Assembly: GCA_002480565.1 (NCBI GenBank)
Contig: DLCK01000021.1
Coordinates: 1 to 64,000 of the forward strand
Length of the DNA stretch: 64,000 nt
Reading direction: 5' to 3'
DNA from: Phycisphaerales bacterium UBA7800
GTDB lineage: Bacteria > Planctomycetota > Phycisphaerae > Phycisphaerales > Phycisphaeraceae
Shown here: one piece after another, positions 45,015-54,353 of the stretch
Numbering within the stretch: position 1 is the first letter of the stretch
How the letters are laid out: the number at the start of each line of letters is the position of its first letter
The notes under the pieces: generated by a model
The model's database searches: none
What the model saw: the letters and a program-made list of their open reading frames with translations, nothing else
What the model was told of the DNA's origin: nothing
Position numbers and translations under genes: made by a program

Positions 45015-46070
45015 TTAGATGGCTGGAACGATTGTCGATTCGCGAACAATCAACTCAGGTTTAACCAATATTGACTTGGAATCTACGGGCTTCTTGATGA
45101 CTGCTTTGGTAAGAATTTTTGATGCGATAACTGCCATTTCTTTGTATGGCAGAGCTATTGCAGTCAATTTTGGACTGGTATGCTTCACCGGGAAATAATC
45201 ATTGAAACACACAATGCTTAAATCTTCGGGGACACGTAATCCAATTTTACGGGCATAATTCATGGCCATAATGGCTGTGAAATGTGAGTACACCAATAAT
45301 GCCGTACACCGATTTTCATAGGAGTCGGTGACTGCTTCTTCCACCATGTCATAGGTTTGATTCCATGTCGGCATCAATGGTAAGTCGTGTGATTGCATCG
45401 CATCGACATAACCTTGACGACGCGCCTCAACGGATGGATGTAATTCTGTCCATGAGGACTCCATGATGTAAGCAATACGTCGATGCCCCAAGGAGACCAG
45501 ATGATCAACAGCCATCTTACTTCCCAGTGCATCATCGACCATGACACTCGAACCATTCGGACCAGACAAACCATTGATACTTACATAAGGTAATCGAGAC
45601 TCTTCGAGCAACTGACAGTCAGCTTCAGTACTGGCATTTAGTACACACATCCCATCCACCGGCCAGTCGGGTGTGCCATAAGGCTCTTCCAATCCTGCAC
45701 CAAAGTAGTGACACAGATCCAAATCCGTTTTACGCAGACTTTGCGCCAAGTGATGAATGATTTGAATGTCTGAGGGGAACACAACCCCTTCCTGATCGTA
45801 CTGCAGTCCCAGTACCGCGATGACACCTGTCCGCTTGGATCGCATCGCTTTGGCATTCATGTTGGCCTTGTAGCCCAGTTGTTCTACTGCATCCAAAACG
45901 GCCTGGCGGATCTTGGGTTTGACTGAAAATCCCTTGGTATAGCCGTTGAGTACACGACTGACCGTTGATGCGGAAACCCCTGTGAGTTGTGCCACATCTG
46001 ACAGTGTCGCTTTGCTCTTCTTACTTTGTGCTTTTACAGCATGACTTGACTTGGCGGCTGATTCTGACAT
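45015..46070 (-). CDS. LacI-family transcriptional regulator (module C)
   Basis: A 351-residue LacI-type regulator: the helix-turn-helix is LSDVAQLTGVSASTVSRVLN after a 20-residue basic arm, then hinge and sensor domains (VIAVLGLQYDQEG onward). The ATG at 46070 has AGGA 7 nt upstream. It heads a transcript LacI - pseudopilin - propeller - deacetylase. Two palindromes with arms TTTAGAAA and TTTCTAAA stand upstream, one on the -10 box, so it probably represses its own operon. Those palindromes lack the central CG common in LacI-family sites. Confidence 0.92.
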   Translation of the reverse strand: MSESAAKSSHAVKAQSKKSKATLSDVAQLTGVSASTVSRVLNGYTKGFSVKPKIRQAVLDAVEQLGYKANMNAKAMRSKRTGVIAVLGLQYDQEGVVFPSDIQIIHHLAQSLRKTDLDLCHYFGAGLEEPYGTPDWPVDGMCVLNASTEADCQLLEESRLPYVSINGLSGPNGSSVMVDDALGSKMAVDHLVSLGHRRIAYIMESSWTELHPSVEARRQGYVDAMQSHDLPLMPTWNQTYDMVEEAVTDSYENRCTALLVYSHFTAIMAMNYARKIGLRVPEDLSIVCFNDYFPVKHTSPKLTAIALPYKEMAVIASKILTKAVIKKPVDSKSILVKPELIVRESTIVPAI

Positions 46071-46091
46071 GAGTTGTCCTGATTACGAACT

Positions 46092-46138
46092 TTTAGAAAA
46101 CAATTTCTAAATAGTAGTCCGATGTACGGGACAGTCAA
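46092..46138 (-). promoter_or_regulatory. Promoter of the module C operon with an operator on the -10 box
   Basis: On the minus strand TTGACT (46133-46138), 16 nt, TACTAT (46111-46116). The palindrome TTTAGAAA-N4-TTTCTAAA occupies 46092-46111 and therefore touches the -10 box and the start of transcription, about 34 nt before the LacI ATG. Confidence 0.75.
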
Positions 46139-46199
46139 ACAATAGACGATTAAAATTATTGACAACAATCACAAAATGTTTAAATGCAATTGTTTAAAA

Positions 46200-46217
46200 T
46201 TTAGAAATTTTTCTAAA
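46200..46217. promoter_or_regulatory. Second operator of the module C regulator
   Basis: TTTAGAAA-TT-TTTCTAAA repeats the arms of the site at 46092-46111 with a 2-nt instead of 4-nt spacer. Centre-to-centre distance is 107 bp, close to a whole number of helical turns, and would suit looping. Confidence 0.7.
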
Positions 46218-46650
46218 TCGGCTTGCTGCTGTTGTCGAATCCCCGTGGATTATTGCGTTTGGAGATTAACCGACATGTACCCAAAAACACAACATCAAGC
46301 CAACTTTAGCAATGACCTTTCCACCTATTGAAGCCGACATCCGTCAAATTTTTTACCAGTCTTACATGACAACTCCAGCAACTGTTAACTGGCAATGTCA
46401 TTAGGACATGGAGATCAGGGTCAATGCTTGACTGCAGTCACGCGCATGCCAGCTGTGGTGTTGAGTTGGGGTGATCTTTGTTGTTTGCGGCACCACTTTT
46501 ACCCCACCATCAGGTGGCCAGTCGGGTCCATGTGCCTTTGGATTATTCGTCTTTGGCCCCAGCGATACGCAGGCAGATCAGAATGGGTCACCCAATCATC
46601 ACTCTCTTAGAGTATTTGACATCCTCTGATTGCGAGCAGATACAATTTAT
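46218..46650. other. Intergenic spacer upstream of the module C operon
   Basis: This stretch separates the module D giant gene (ending 46651) from the module C operators. Short frames occur on both strands. A minus-strand stretch at about 46400-46570 stays open for some 55 codons (including PKAHGPDWPPDGGVKVVPQ) without a start, which could be a decayed gene. I see no RNA gene, repeat or terminator. Confidence 0.3.
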
Positions 46651-49600
46651 TTACTGAACAATGATATGCCCGAAGCGTGAAAGGTCACGGGCGTCTGTCG
46701 CCTGTTGCCAGGTCACAAAACCGTCCACACTATCAAGTCCGCTGAAGTTAATACGGATCGGTTGGTTGCGATCAGGCTGTCCACCAAGCTGCGTCCAATC
46801 GACAGCCATCTCCAAAGTCAAGCGGTCATCAGTCTGCGTGACTGCTGCCTCCATGGGCATCTGATATGGCAGGAGAATTTGCAGGGGTTTTCCAGTGAGA
46901 TCAACACCAAAGGAGAAATTTTCAAAATCGATTTGCAGATGATCCCCCTGCTCGGGTTGGCCTTGACTGCTTACGATATTGCGATCGCGCGACAAGTCCA
47001 CTGTCATGGCAACGTAAAATTGATTTGTATCCGAAGCCAGATATAACGTACGGGGTCGCGTCAAAACGGTGCCATCGGCTTTCTGCCAACCACCGATTTG
47101 ATTGCCGGATTTGATGACTTGTTCCCAGATGGGATCATTTAAATTGCCATCGAGTTTGGGTGACTGAATTGGATCAGCAATGGATACCACCGAAGCAGCG
47201 GGTGATTTAAGCACCAACCTGCGCCCTGCGAGTATGACATTAAATTGCCCTGGTGTTAAGGTCAGTGGGAGCCATGTGCCATGTTCCTGATAGGACATGT
47301 TTGCTGCCATGTTAAACAACAGATGTGGGTTAGCGGTTGGATCGACTTTAACCAATTCCCATGGGATAGCGATTTCTGCAGTCCAATGTTTTGGACTGGT
47401 GTGTACTGCATATTCGATGCTCGAGAAATTCGTGACGTTGGTCAGATTCCCCGGCCCAAGTTGCCCGTTAAAATCCAAACCACATTGCAGGTAGACATCA
47501 TCATTTTTCAGATGCACTTCCAACCCATCGCCAGAGTAGGGATTGCCAGGAGGCCCGGGCTTAAGCGCCATAATGTCGGAAGTCGTTGCACGCATGGCGA
47601 TGTAGAGTTTTCGGTCATCAAAACTCACCCATGACTGCCTGGGATTCACGGGCAATTCGACTTTGTCGGACTTATGAATGTACCGGTACCAAGGTCCGGT
47701 GTGGGTATGTCCTGAAGCCTGCATGCGTTGCCAGATCACATCATCAATCTTGCCATCAATTGTGGGCGGTACGTTGGCAGGCTGTGCGTAAATGGGTTGA
47801 AATTGTGCCGTTTTGTTCTGATGGTCATAAGGTTGGTCGATGGTATCAATTTGCCAGACGACCAGATCATCAATGTCCATGAACGTCGGCTGAGCACGAT
47901 GGTTCCACAGTGTGCTGATTCCGATCCCACCGCTTGGCGCGCGCTGATCTTTGGCATCAATGATGACTTTACCATCAAGGCGGACCTGCGAACGATCACC
48001 AACGGTTCGGACTTCCAGTTCGTGCCAGTGTTGATCAATACGCGAGCCCAGATTGGAAAGCCCTGTACCGACGGTCATGTTCTTCATATCAAAGAATGGT
48101 TGTGATCCGTTCCATGCCACCCGTGGGCCATCTACCCGCCATGACATTTTCGGGCGATAAGCCTGAATGTATGCGAGCTTGTATTCGCTGGGATGATCCG
48201 GCGTGGGTCGATGATTTCGCCAATCCACGCGAAAGAATGAGGTCACGATTGATGCATCAGCCTGATCCGAAACAATAGGGCCAAGCCGAAACCGAAATCG
48301 CAGGGCGTAATCTTTCCATTGGCTTAACTGCTGATCAATGGATTGGGTATCATGACTTCGTCCTGCAATCGGTGGCGTGAAAATTCTTGCTCTGGATTGG
48401 CTCATCCGCCCGACATTCTTTTGCTTGCCATTGTCCAGCGTGATGGTATGTGCTTTGAGCCCCTGCTTGATAGTCCATTGCGAACTGACACCTGATTCAA
48501 AATCATCCTTAAAAAGCAGTCGTTTTTCGTCCACTCCACGATAGGGGTCACCGTCGGGCAAAACACTTGTGACCTGTTTTTCATTTTGTGATGATTCTTT
48601 TTTATCTTGAGGCATGAGTTGCTGAGCAATGGACTTTGCATCACGAAATGTCCAATTGACCTGCGGTTTGGATTGGGATTGATATGCCAGTAACACACGA
48701 ACCCCGTAAGGCGCAGGCAATGTGATGGATGTCGCTTGGCTGTCTATTGAATCAATGGGTTCACCAGTTCGTGCATCAATGAAATGCCAGCTCTGAGATT
48801 GCCCTTCTGTCAGATCAGGTAATAAGCGCAACGTAGCCTGCGTATCCTTGGGATTCCAAGATGCCAAGAGTATCAGAGCCTGCTTGGTTTTGGGATTGTG
48901 TACCAACATCCATTTGACTTGATCCTCTTCCACTTGAGCAACGGGTTGATCATCCCAATAGCGATAGTTGGGAATCCCAGGCTTGCCATAACCAAAGCCG
49001 TGGAGAATATCTTCCATCTCCCGGTATTCGCGCCCGGGGTCATGGGCAGGGGCAAGTTCATGGACGCGTCGCATGCCCCACTCGATGAGTTGGACGTGTG
49101 GTTTGCTGAGATTTTTTATCAATGGATTGTATCGGCCTGCAAGGTGATACAACGCATATGGCAGGTTGCCACATTTGCTGCCGAGCATGGTGGTGCGAAT
49201 GTAATCCGGCTTTGCTGGCTGGGTCGCATTGAATTCATAATCCAATTGAATGGTGGCAAAAGTCTGCAACGGCAAAAGCAACGTCGTGGTCATGTGAATC
49301 GACCACTCCAACGGAACCTTCGACGTTTTGCGGTGTTCCTGAAGCAGATTCCAAAGGCGTTTTTGATAGGCCCGTTGATTCCAGATTGATAAAGCAGGTT
49401 GAACCGTTCCGTCTTCCGTCACATACGCTGCGGATGTCAATGGGTCGTAACAGGCTTGCGGGTAGGTGTTATCACAGTACAACCCGACACCGCGTTTGAA
49501 CCACTCATTGGCATAGAAAAGACACATATCCTGATAGCTCTGAGGAAAACTGATCAAGCTATACGGTGAAGCATTAAACCCGCGGCGCATGACTGCCTCA

Positions 49601-51216
49601 TCGGGCCATTGCCGATCAGTAAACGTATCGACGCCCCATTCGTCCTGGAAGGTGATCCATGGTTTCTCAATCGTCGATGCACGCATCTCTTCGAAGTAAG
49701 TGAGCGTGGGAAATGAAGTGCCACGCTTGGCTTCGCGGTCAGCCAGATAGGTTGTTCGTTTGACCCAATCGATTCTCCCATGCACCAATGGCGGGTTGTT
49801 TTTTGCAGCCCAATCCTTAAACCACTGCTTATCGACCTTGCCGGTTTGTCGGCCTTCATTGATTTTGTCGACCACCTCCCAAGAATCCTTGTACGGTGAC
49901 TTGGCAGCACACTGAATGCCGCCCCATGCATTGACCGGGCCGGACATTCCCGGAGGCATTGGATCGCGACTTTTCCAACCCTCTGGGCGAGGCTTGGTCG
50001 GGGACACCTGGAGGCCAAAGATAAACGTCCTTGGGCGACCGAGTTTGGCAGGCGTGTTGATGAAGTTGACCTGCAGATGAGTGGTTTGCCCATCACGCAC
50101 AACTTGTTGGATGGGTTTGGTACTGCCTGCTTTTTCGGTGATCCAATCCTTGTCGTTTTCGGCAAACCATGCCAAACCACGCGTTTCATTTCCCAACCAG
50201 AGATAGGCATTGAAACTATTGACCCATGCGGCCTGGCGACGTGCGTCATTGCTGGTCCAGACGACACCTTGACCTGATGGGGTTGAGCCGATGTGATGCA
50301 CACGGTTGGTATCGGTGACATTGTGCATGAGTTTCGCGTGATCGGACTTGATTGGAATATCAAGCCACATGCGTTTGATAATGTCATCATTTTCTCCAGG
50401 CGTCACGATCCACTGAACCTTTGTCATACCATCAAACTCAATGGTGATATGAGCATCAATCTGCATCTGTGCTGTGTGACTGCTACTGGTATAGACGGCA
50501 TGTGTGTCGGCGGACTTCTGGAGTGTTAATGTGCCAGGCTCGATGGTGACGACCTGCCCATTGGCCAATTCATATTGCAATGACATGGGACTGGCTAACA
50601 ACGCGCGATCCAATGCAGTGACCTGATTCATCAACCCAAGTCCGTTGAGTTGATAGAGGCGGTCTACAATCTTGACTTGGCCATTTGACGTTGCTTGCAC
50701 AGGGGAAAATGGGGGATACACCTCATCGGTGATTCCCAGTTGATTGTTCTCCCATGTAAAACGCTCTCGGATAAATGGGACATCAATTTCAACCGTTTGC
50801 TCAGGTGTCTGCAATGTGAATCGTGCAATGTATTGCCCCTGCAAATCGGGCAATGTCAAAAGTATCGGCTTTGACATGCCATCACGCACGGGCAGTTGAC
50901 CTGTGGCCAATACCTGCTGTTTACCAAGGGGCATAATACTGACCGTTGCATCGGAGACACCCTTCCCCCAATCCACAATACGACTCAAACGCACCTTTGC
51001 CAATCGCATATCCACAGACACGTGTGCCTGATTCGAATTCGGGTAGTAAGCCAACAGACATCCACGTTGCAAGGCCTTGTAATCCATAGAGGATGGTTGA
51101 CTGTCAATCGACGCTTGTAAAACAGATGGCACAAGCATGACGGCAAGCCCCATCACCCACATGCAGCCAAGCCATACACGCCAACCTTTGTTCGGAACAA
51201 ACAAATTCAAAAACAT
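46651..51216 (-). CDS. Giant secreted multidomain carbohydrate-active protein with two CBM9-like domains (module D)
   Basis: A 1521-residue exported protein; the signal peptide lies within the first 36 residues. Residues about 40-850 resemble glycoside-hydrolase-like proteins with a beta domain followed by a barrel (WGVDTFTDRQWP near 520 and many Trp/Tyr/Asp clusters); GH123/DUF6067-type proteins are my closest recollection. A jelly-roll domain follows at about 900-1130 (LLFKDDFESGVSSQWTI), like 3-keto-disaccharide-hydrolase/DUF1080 or laminin-G folds. Two CBM9-like domains end the protein (DGKIDDVIWQ near 1155 and LDGNLNDPIWE near 1353). AAGGAAA precedes the ATG. It is the last gene of the module D operon. 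Confidence 0.75.
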   Translation of the reverse strand: MFLNLFVPNKGWRVWLGCMWVMGLAVMLVPSVLQASIDSQPSSMDYKALQRGCLLAYYPNSNQAHVSVDMRLAKVRLSRIVDWGKGVSDATVSIMPLGKQQVLATGQLPVRDGMSKPILLTLPDLQGQYIARFTLQTPEQTVEIDVPFIRERFTWENNQLGITDEVYPPFSPVQATSNGQVKIVDRLYQLNGLGLMNQVTALDRALLASPMSLQYELANGQVVTIEPGTLTLQKSADTHAVYTSSSHTAQMQIDAHITIEFDGMTKVQWIVTPGENDDIIKRMWLDIPIKSDHAKLMHNVTDTNRVHHIGSTPSGQGVVWTSNDARRQAAWVNSFNAYLWLGNETRGLAWFAENDKDWITEKAGSTKPIQQVVRDGQTTHLQVNFINTPAKLGRPRTFIFGLQVSPTKPRPEGWKSRDPMPPGMSGPVNAWGGIQCAAKSPYKDSWEVVDKINEGRQTGKVDKQWFKDWAAKNNPPLVHGRIDWVKRTTYLADREAKRGTSFPTLTYFEEMRASTIEKPWITFQDEWGVDTFTDRQWPDEAVMRRGFNASPYSLISFPQSYQDMCLFYANEWFKRGVGLYCDNTYPQACYDPLTSAAYVTEDGTVQPALSIWNQRAYQKRLWNLLQEHRKTSKVPLEWSIHMTTTLLLPLQTFATIQLDYEFNATQPAKPDYIRTTMLGSKCGNLPYALYHLAGRYNPLIKNLSKPHVQLIEWGMRRVHELAPAHDPGREYREMEDILHGFGYGKPGIPNYRYWDDQPVAQVEEDQVKWMLVHNPKTKQALILLASWNPKDTQATLRLLPDLTEGQSQSWHFIDARTGEPIDSIDSQATSITLPAPYGVRVLLAYQSQSKPQVNWTFRDAKSIAQQLMPQDKKESSQNEKQVTSVLPDGDPYRGVDEKRLLFKDDFESGVSSQWTIKQGLKAHTITLDNGKQKNVGRMSQSRARIFTPPIAGRSHDTQSIDQQLSQWKDYALRFRFRLGPIVSDQADASIVTSFFRVDWRNHRPTPDHPSEYKLAYIQAYRPKMSWRVDGPRVAWNGSQPFFDMKNMTVGTGLSNLGSRIDQHWHELEVRTVGDRSQVRLDGKVIIDAKDQRAPSGGIGISTLWNHRAQPTFMDIDDLVVWQIDTIDQPYDHQNKTAQFQPIYAQPANVPPTIDGKIDDVIWQRMQASGHTHTGPWYRYIHKSDKVELPVNPRQSWVSFDDRKLYIAMRATTSDIMALKPGPPGNPYSGDGLEVHLKNDDVYLQCGLDFNGQLGPGNLTNVTNFSSIEYAVHTSPKHWTAEIAIPWELVKVDPTANPHLLFNMAANMSYQEHGTWLPLTLTPGQFNVILAGRRLVLKSPAASVVSIADPIQSPKLDGNLNDPIWEQVIKSGNQIGGWQKADGTVLTRPRTLYLASDTNQFYVAMTVDLSRDRNIVSSQGQPEQGDHLQIDFENFSFGVDLTGKPLQILLPYQMPMEAAVTQTDDRLTLEMAVDWTQLGGQPDRNQPIRINFSGLDSVDGFVTWQQATDARDLSRFGHIIVQ

Positions 51217-51349
51217 AACTGTTTCCTTAGCAAACCAATTTACTTAGAACGGACATCGTGTTAGCGGATCATCAATACCACGATGCGCATGGGATAGCCT
51301 AAAGCCCTTAGACTGACTTACTGTTTCATCGTGACTCAAGAAAACTCGA

Positions 51350-52393
51350 TTATTCTGCCTGACGTAATGCCTGACATTGCTTGTACAACTGCTCCATTTG
51401 CCAAGGCAGATTTTCCAGCGGCTTATCATCTGTCATTTCAATGACATTGTTGTTGGTAAAACGATCCGCTTTCATCCGCTTCCATGGGATCGCGTTAAAG
51501 CCAACCAAACAGTCGGTGAGAACATGTTCACCTTTGTCAAAATAAAACGCATGTCCACGGTTATACAGTGACGCGCATCGGGTATACGTCGTGCTGGATT
51601 GGTTGACATCTGCCACGCCGCCAGCCTGTGAACCATTGAAGGCGATGATACTGTCGTAGACGTTCATCCGAGTTTGGCCGTGTGCACTGATACCTTCATC
51701 ACCACAGAACATGGCGGTCACGTTGCGCAGTTCCACGTTGTCATTTTGACCATGAATATTAAACCCATCATTACCACCATGGCGGACATTCAGATCGCGG
51801 ATAGTAATGTTCCCCCGACGAATTGCCACGCAACTTGTCTTGTAGTCCGGGTTGAGAATGATCTTTGCATCACTGATGGACAAACCCTGTGGCAAGACAA
51901 TGCGCAGCCGATCCTCAGGCAGATGTTGAAGCTGGCCTGGTTTAGGCGCTTTGCCAAAACGCGGATCGTACGCAGTGATGGGTTGATTGTTGATGTAGAC
52001 GTTAGCCATTTGCCAGGGCGCATTACCCACATGACGTGGAACCGGCTTGGCATAAATGTATCCATCGCCATCAGGAATCCATGGGCCAGCAGAAATGTCC
52101 GTCCCAAGATCAATGGTTGCTGCGTTGCCCATCACTGTAACAGGCGCAGTGTCGTCATGACCAAGCCATTGCATGGGCTCAGCGAATATGCTGTTTAAAG
52201 CCAAATGCATCGTGCCCCCCGAATCAGAAATCATTTTGACAGCTTGTTTGAAAGTCTTAACCGGCGATGCCTGCTGACCATCATAGGTGTCGTTGCCCTT
52301 GACCGGATCAACATACACAGTCACTTGTGCCTGGGTCATGGTGACAGAAACAAGCAGCACCAATGGTAATAATAATCGCTTGATCAAATTCAA
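51350..52393 (-). CDS. Secreted right-handed beta-helix protein (module D)
   Basis: A 347-residue exported protein. The signal peptide MNLIKRLLLPLVLLVSVTM ends near TQA, and VTVYVDPVKGNDTYDGQQAS is the typical opening of right-handed parallel beta-helix proteins of the pectate-lyase type. Successive short strands with Asn/Gly/His turns run through residues 50-310. I take a TTG at 52393 as the start: GGGGGA stands 7 nt upstream, and the codon overlaps the stop of the pseudopilin gene as TTGA. A TTG at 52408 is also in frame. It is the third gene of the GntR - pseudopilin - beta-helix - giant operon. Lyase or epimerase activity is possible but unproven. Confidence 0.8.
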   Translation of the reverse strand: MNLIKRLLLPLVLLVSVTMTQAQVTVYVDPVKGNDTYDGQQASPVKTFKQAVKMISDSGGTMHLALNSIFAEPMQWLGHDDTAPVTVMGNAATIDLGTDISAGPWIPDGDGYIYAKPVPRHVGNAPWQMANVYINNQPITAYDPRFGKAPKPGQLQHLPEDRLRIVLPQGLSISDAKIILNPDYKTSCVAIRRGNITIRDLNVRHGGNDGFNIHGQNDNVELRNVTAMFCGDEGISAHGQTRMNVYDSIIAFNGSQAGGVADVNQSSTTYTRCASLYNRGHAFYFDKGEHVLTDCLVGFNAIPWKRMKADRFTNNNVIEMTDDKPLENLPWQMEQLYKQCQALRQAE

Positions 52394-53127
52394 AAATCTG
52401 TCCCCCAAACCACTTCACCGGTCACACGTTGTTTGGCTGGACTACTTGCAGCATGTGCATCCATGTACAACACGTTGACACTGGTCCGCTTCATGTGAAT
52501 GGATCGACCTGGCAGCAACGTACTGACATGATCCGGATCAATATCTTTTTCGCCGGTGACGTTCGAATGTGACGTGTGATTCACAATACCATCCATCGCT
52601 CCAATCGCTTTAGACAGACCGACATGCATGGCGATTTCATCCGTTCGCAATGGTACGTTTGACCGCCAGCTATCCGTCGGGACCAACGAGCGAAACAGAC
52701 TGTTAAACCCGTAGGTTGTCGCATATCCATTGGATCTAAAATTATCATCAACCCCACGAATACTCGGACAAGACAGAACACCGCTGTAAACCTGATTGAC
52801 CTCGCCCCACTTTTCAGTCTCCGGCAGATAGTCGTCCGCCACCAACTGTTCAGCTAAACGAAGTTTCGTGCCATAGCCATTTGGAGCGGTACTGTTGTAG
52901 AGAAAAGGTAAATGGTTGCGGTCGGTTTCAAACGAATTGATGGCAATACTGACCTGCCGAATATTACTTAGACACATGGATTGTCTGGATGCCTGTCGCG
53001 CCATCTGCAAGGCGGGCAAGAGCACTGAGATTAACAAAGAGATGATCGATATAACCACCAAAACTTCGATCAACGTAAAACCATGATTATTCATGTTCAC
53101 TGATGAATTCCGTTGTGTATCTTGCAT
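52390..53127 (-). CDS. Prepilin-type protein with an H-X-D tail (module D)
   Basis: A 245-residue pseudopilin. The leader of 16 residues ends HG, then FTLIEVLVVISIISLLISVL; -1 is Gly. The C-terminal signature is altered: HMKRTSVNVLYMDAHAAS has Asp-Ala-His where the other members have Asp-Gly-His. The ATG at 53127 follows AAGAGA; an internal ATG at 53094 would leave a leader of only five residues. It starts 60 nt after the GntR gene and its stop overlaps the beta-helix gene by 4 nt, which points to coupled translation of pseudopilin and enzyme. Confidence 0.87.
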   Translation of the reverse strand: MQDTQRNSSVNMNNHGFTLIEVLVVISIISLLISVLLPALQMARQASRQSMCLSNIRQVSIAINSFETDRNHLPFLYNSTAPNGYGTKLRLAEQLVADDYLPETEKWGEVNQVYSGVLSCPSIRGVDDNFRSNGYATTYGFNSLFRSLVPTDSWRSNVPLRTDEIAMHVGLSKAIGAMDGIVNHTSHSNVTGEKDIDPDHVSTLLPGRSIHMKRTSVNVLYMDAHAASSPAKQRVTGEVVWGTDF

Positions 53128-53187
53128 GAGAATCTCTTTCCATAAATCCAACATATAAGTCACGACAACAATACAACCGCCCAACGA

Positions 53188-54291
53188 TCAAAGACTGCAT
53201 TGATCAATGAGCAGTTGGCCGGCACATTGATAGTGAACCTGTGGCAAAACCTTGTCATCGATACGGTCTTTGAGCATCTGGCCCAATCGTGCTGCGACCT
53301 GCCCCGGGTCCAGTTCGACCACGTCCGTAGGAAACGGCAGGAAGTTGTTTTGTCCCTTGTTGAGCAGTGTTGAGATATGCAACTGCTTGGGAACCTTGAC
53401 CCCCTTGGCCAACAATGCCATCGCTGCATCACGGTAAAAGTGATCGTCAGCCAGGATGACGGCTTGAGGTTGTTTATCCAGTGACAGAAAATGCTCCATC
53501 ACACGCCAACCCGCTCCCGGTTTACCCGGATGCTCATTGGTGATCAGACACTGGGGTCGAACAGTGCAACCATACTCGGCGGCCAACTGCATCAAACCAT
53601 CAGGTGATATCTGATTGTTGGGTGCATCCTGATCACACCATGCAGCCAAGGCAATATCCGTATGCCCCAATTGAGCATTGCGTTCAAAGAGCAGTTTCAG
53701 GGACTGCTTAATATCAAAGCTAGCCGAATGATCAAAACTTTCATTGAGTCCCATGATTGGCACATCCAATGACTTGGCCAAATCAAACCAACTTGGGTGG
53801 GGATTGGCAGAAATGGCAACCAACGCACTGACTAAACCTCGATCCAGATCATTGACCAGTTCGACAGCTTCAAAGGGAACACTTTGATATGGCGAAAGCT
53901 CATTGCCATGACCTGAATAAATTTCGCCACGCAAACCATGCTCACTTAACCAATCGAGTAAGCGCTGCGCCACGTGCAAGGTCGGGCTATATGGCGATGG
54001 GATTGCAAGTCCCTGACCGACAAGAATTCCGACGAATCGTATCTTGCGCAGATCAGCAACATAGGTCCCGCTGCCGTGGCGTCGTTCAAGTAACCCATCG
54101 TGAACCAACGTGCCAACCGCTTCACGAATGGTGCGAATACTCACGCCGTACCGATCGCTCAGATCATGTTCATTGGGCAAACGACTGCCGGACTTTTCAG
54201 TAACGGCGATCTGGCGTCGCAGGAGTCTTGCGACCTGCTGCTGCAAACCGTCACGCTTAACATTTTCGGATGTGATTTGAATTGATGTCAT
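53188..54291 (-). CDS. GntR-type regulator with a LacI-like sensor (module D)
   Basis: A 367-residue regulator. Residues about 12-78 are a GntR winged helix (SRLPNEHDLSDRYGVSIRTI then REAVGTLVHDGLLERRHGSGTYV). The rest (about 85-360) is a periplasmic-binding-protein-like sensor as in AraR-type proteins, ending near LPFPTDVVELDPGQVAARLG. It opens the module D operon and is divergent from the alpha-galactosidase gene across only 62 nt. The palindrome ATGATGTTATCAT in that gap covers the -10 boxes of both genes. The inducer may be a galactoside, judged by the divergent enzyme. Its mRNA may be leaderless. Confidence 0.9.
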   Translation of the reverse strand: MTSIQITSENVKRDGLQQQVARLLRRQIAVTEKSGSRLPNEHDLSDRYGVSIRTIREAVGTLVHDGLLERRHGSGTYVADLRKIRFVGILVGQGLAIPSPYSPTLHVAQRLLDWLSEHGLRGEIYSGHGNELSPYQSVPFEAVELVNDLDRGLVSALVAISANPHPSWFDLAKSLDVPIMGLNESFDHSASFDIKQSLKLLFERNAQLGHTDIALAAWCDQDAPNNQISPDGLMQLAAEYGCTVRPQCLITNEHPGKPGAGWRVMEHFLSLDKQPQAVILADDHFYRDAAMALLAKGVKVPKQLHISTLLNKGQNNFLPFPTDVVELDPGQVAARLGQMLKDRIDDKVLPQVHYQCAGQLLIDQCSL

Positions 54292-54328
54292 GACTACATG
54301 ATGTTATCATTAAAGGCTCACATGTCAA
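54282..54328. promoter_or_regulatory. Overlapping divergent promoters sharing one operator (GntR / alpha-galactosidase)
   Basis: Minus strand: TTGACA (54323-54328), 16 nt, TAACAT (54301-54306), for the GntR gene. Plus strand: TTGATG (54282-54287), 17 nt, TATCAT (54305-54310), for the alpha-galactosidase. The palindrome ATGAT-GTT-ATCAT (54298-54310) covers both -10 boxes, so one bound dimer could silence both directions. GntR transcription would start a few bases before its ATG. Confidence 0.65.
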
Positions 54329-54353
54329 CCACTTTCGATAGAGGATTTTGTAA

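Noticed and set aside
46159..46187. TTGACA on the plus strand as a promoter
   Set aside because: No gene follows on the plus strand and the -10 position is poor; the minus-strand promoter at 46111-46138 serves the real operon.
46395..46610. 71-codon plus-strand frame in the module C-D spacer
   Set aside because: Unusual composition rich in Trp, Cys and Arg, no ribosome site and no family resemblance.
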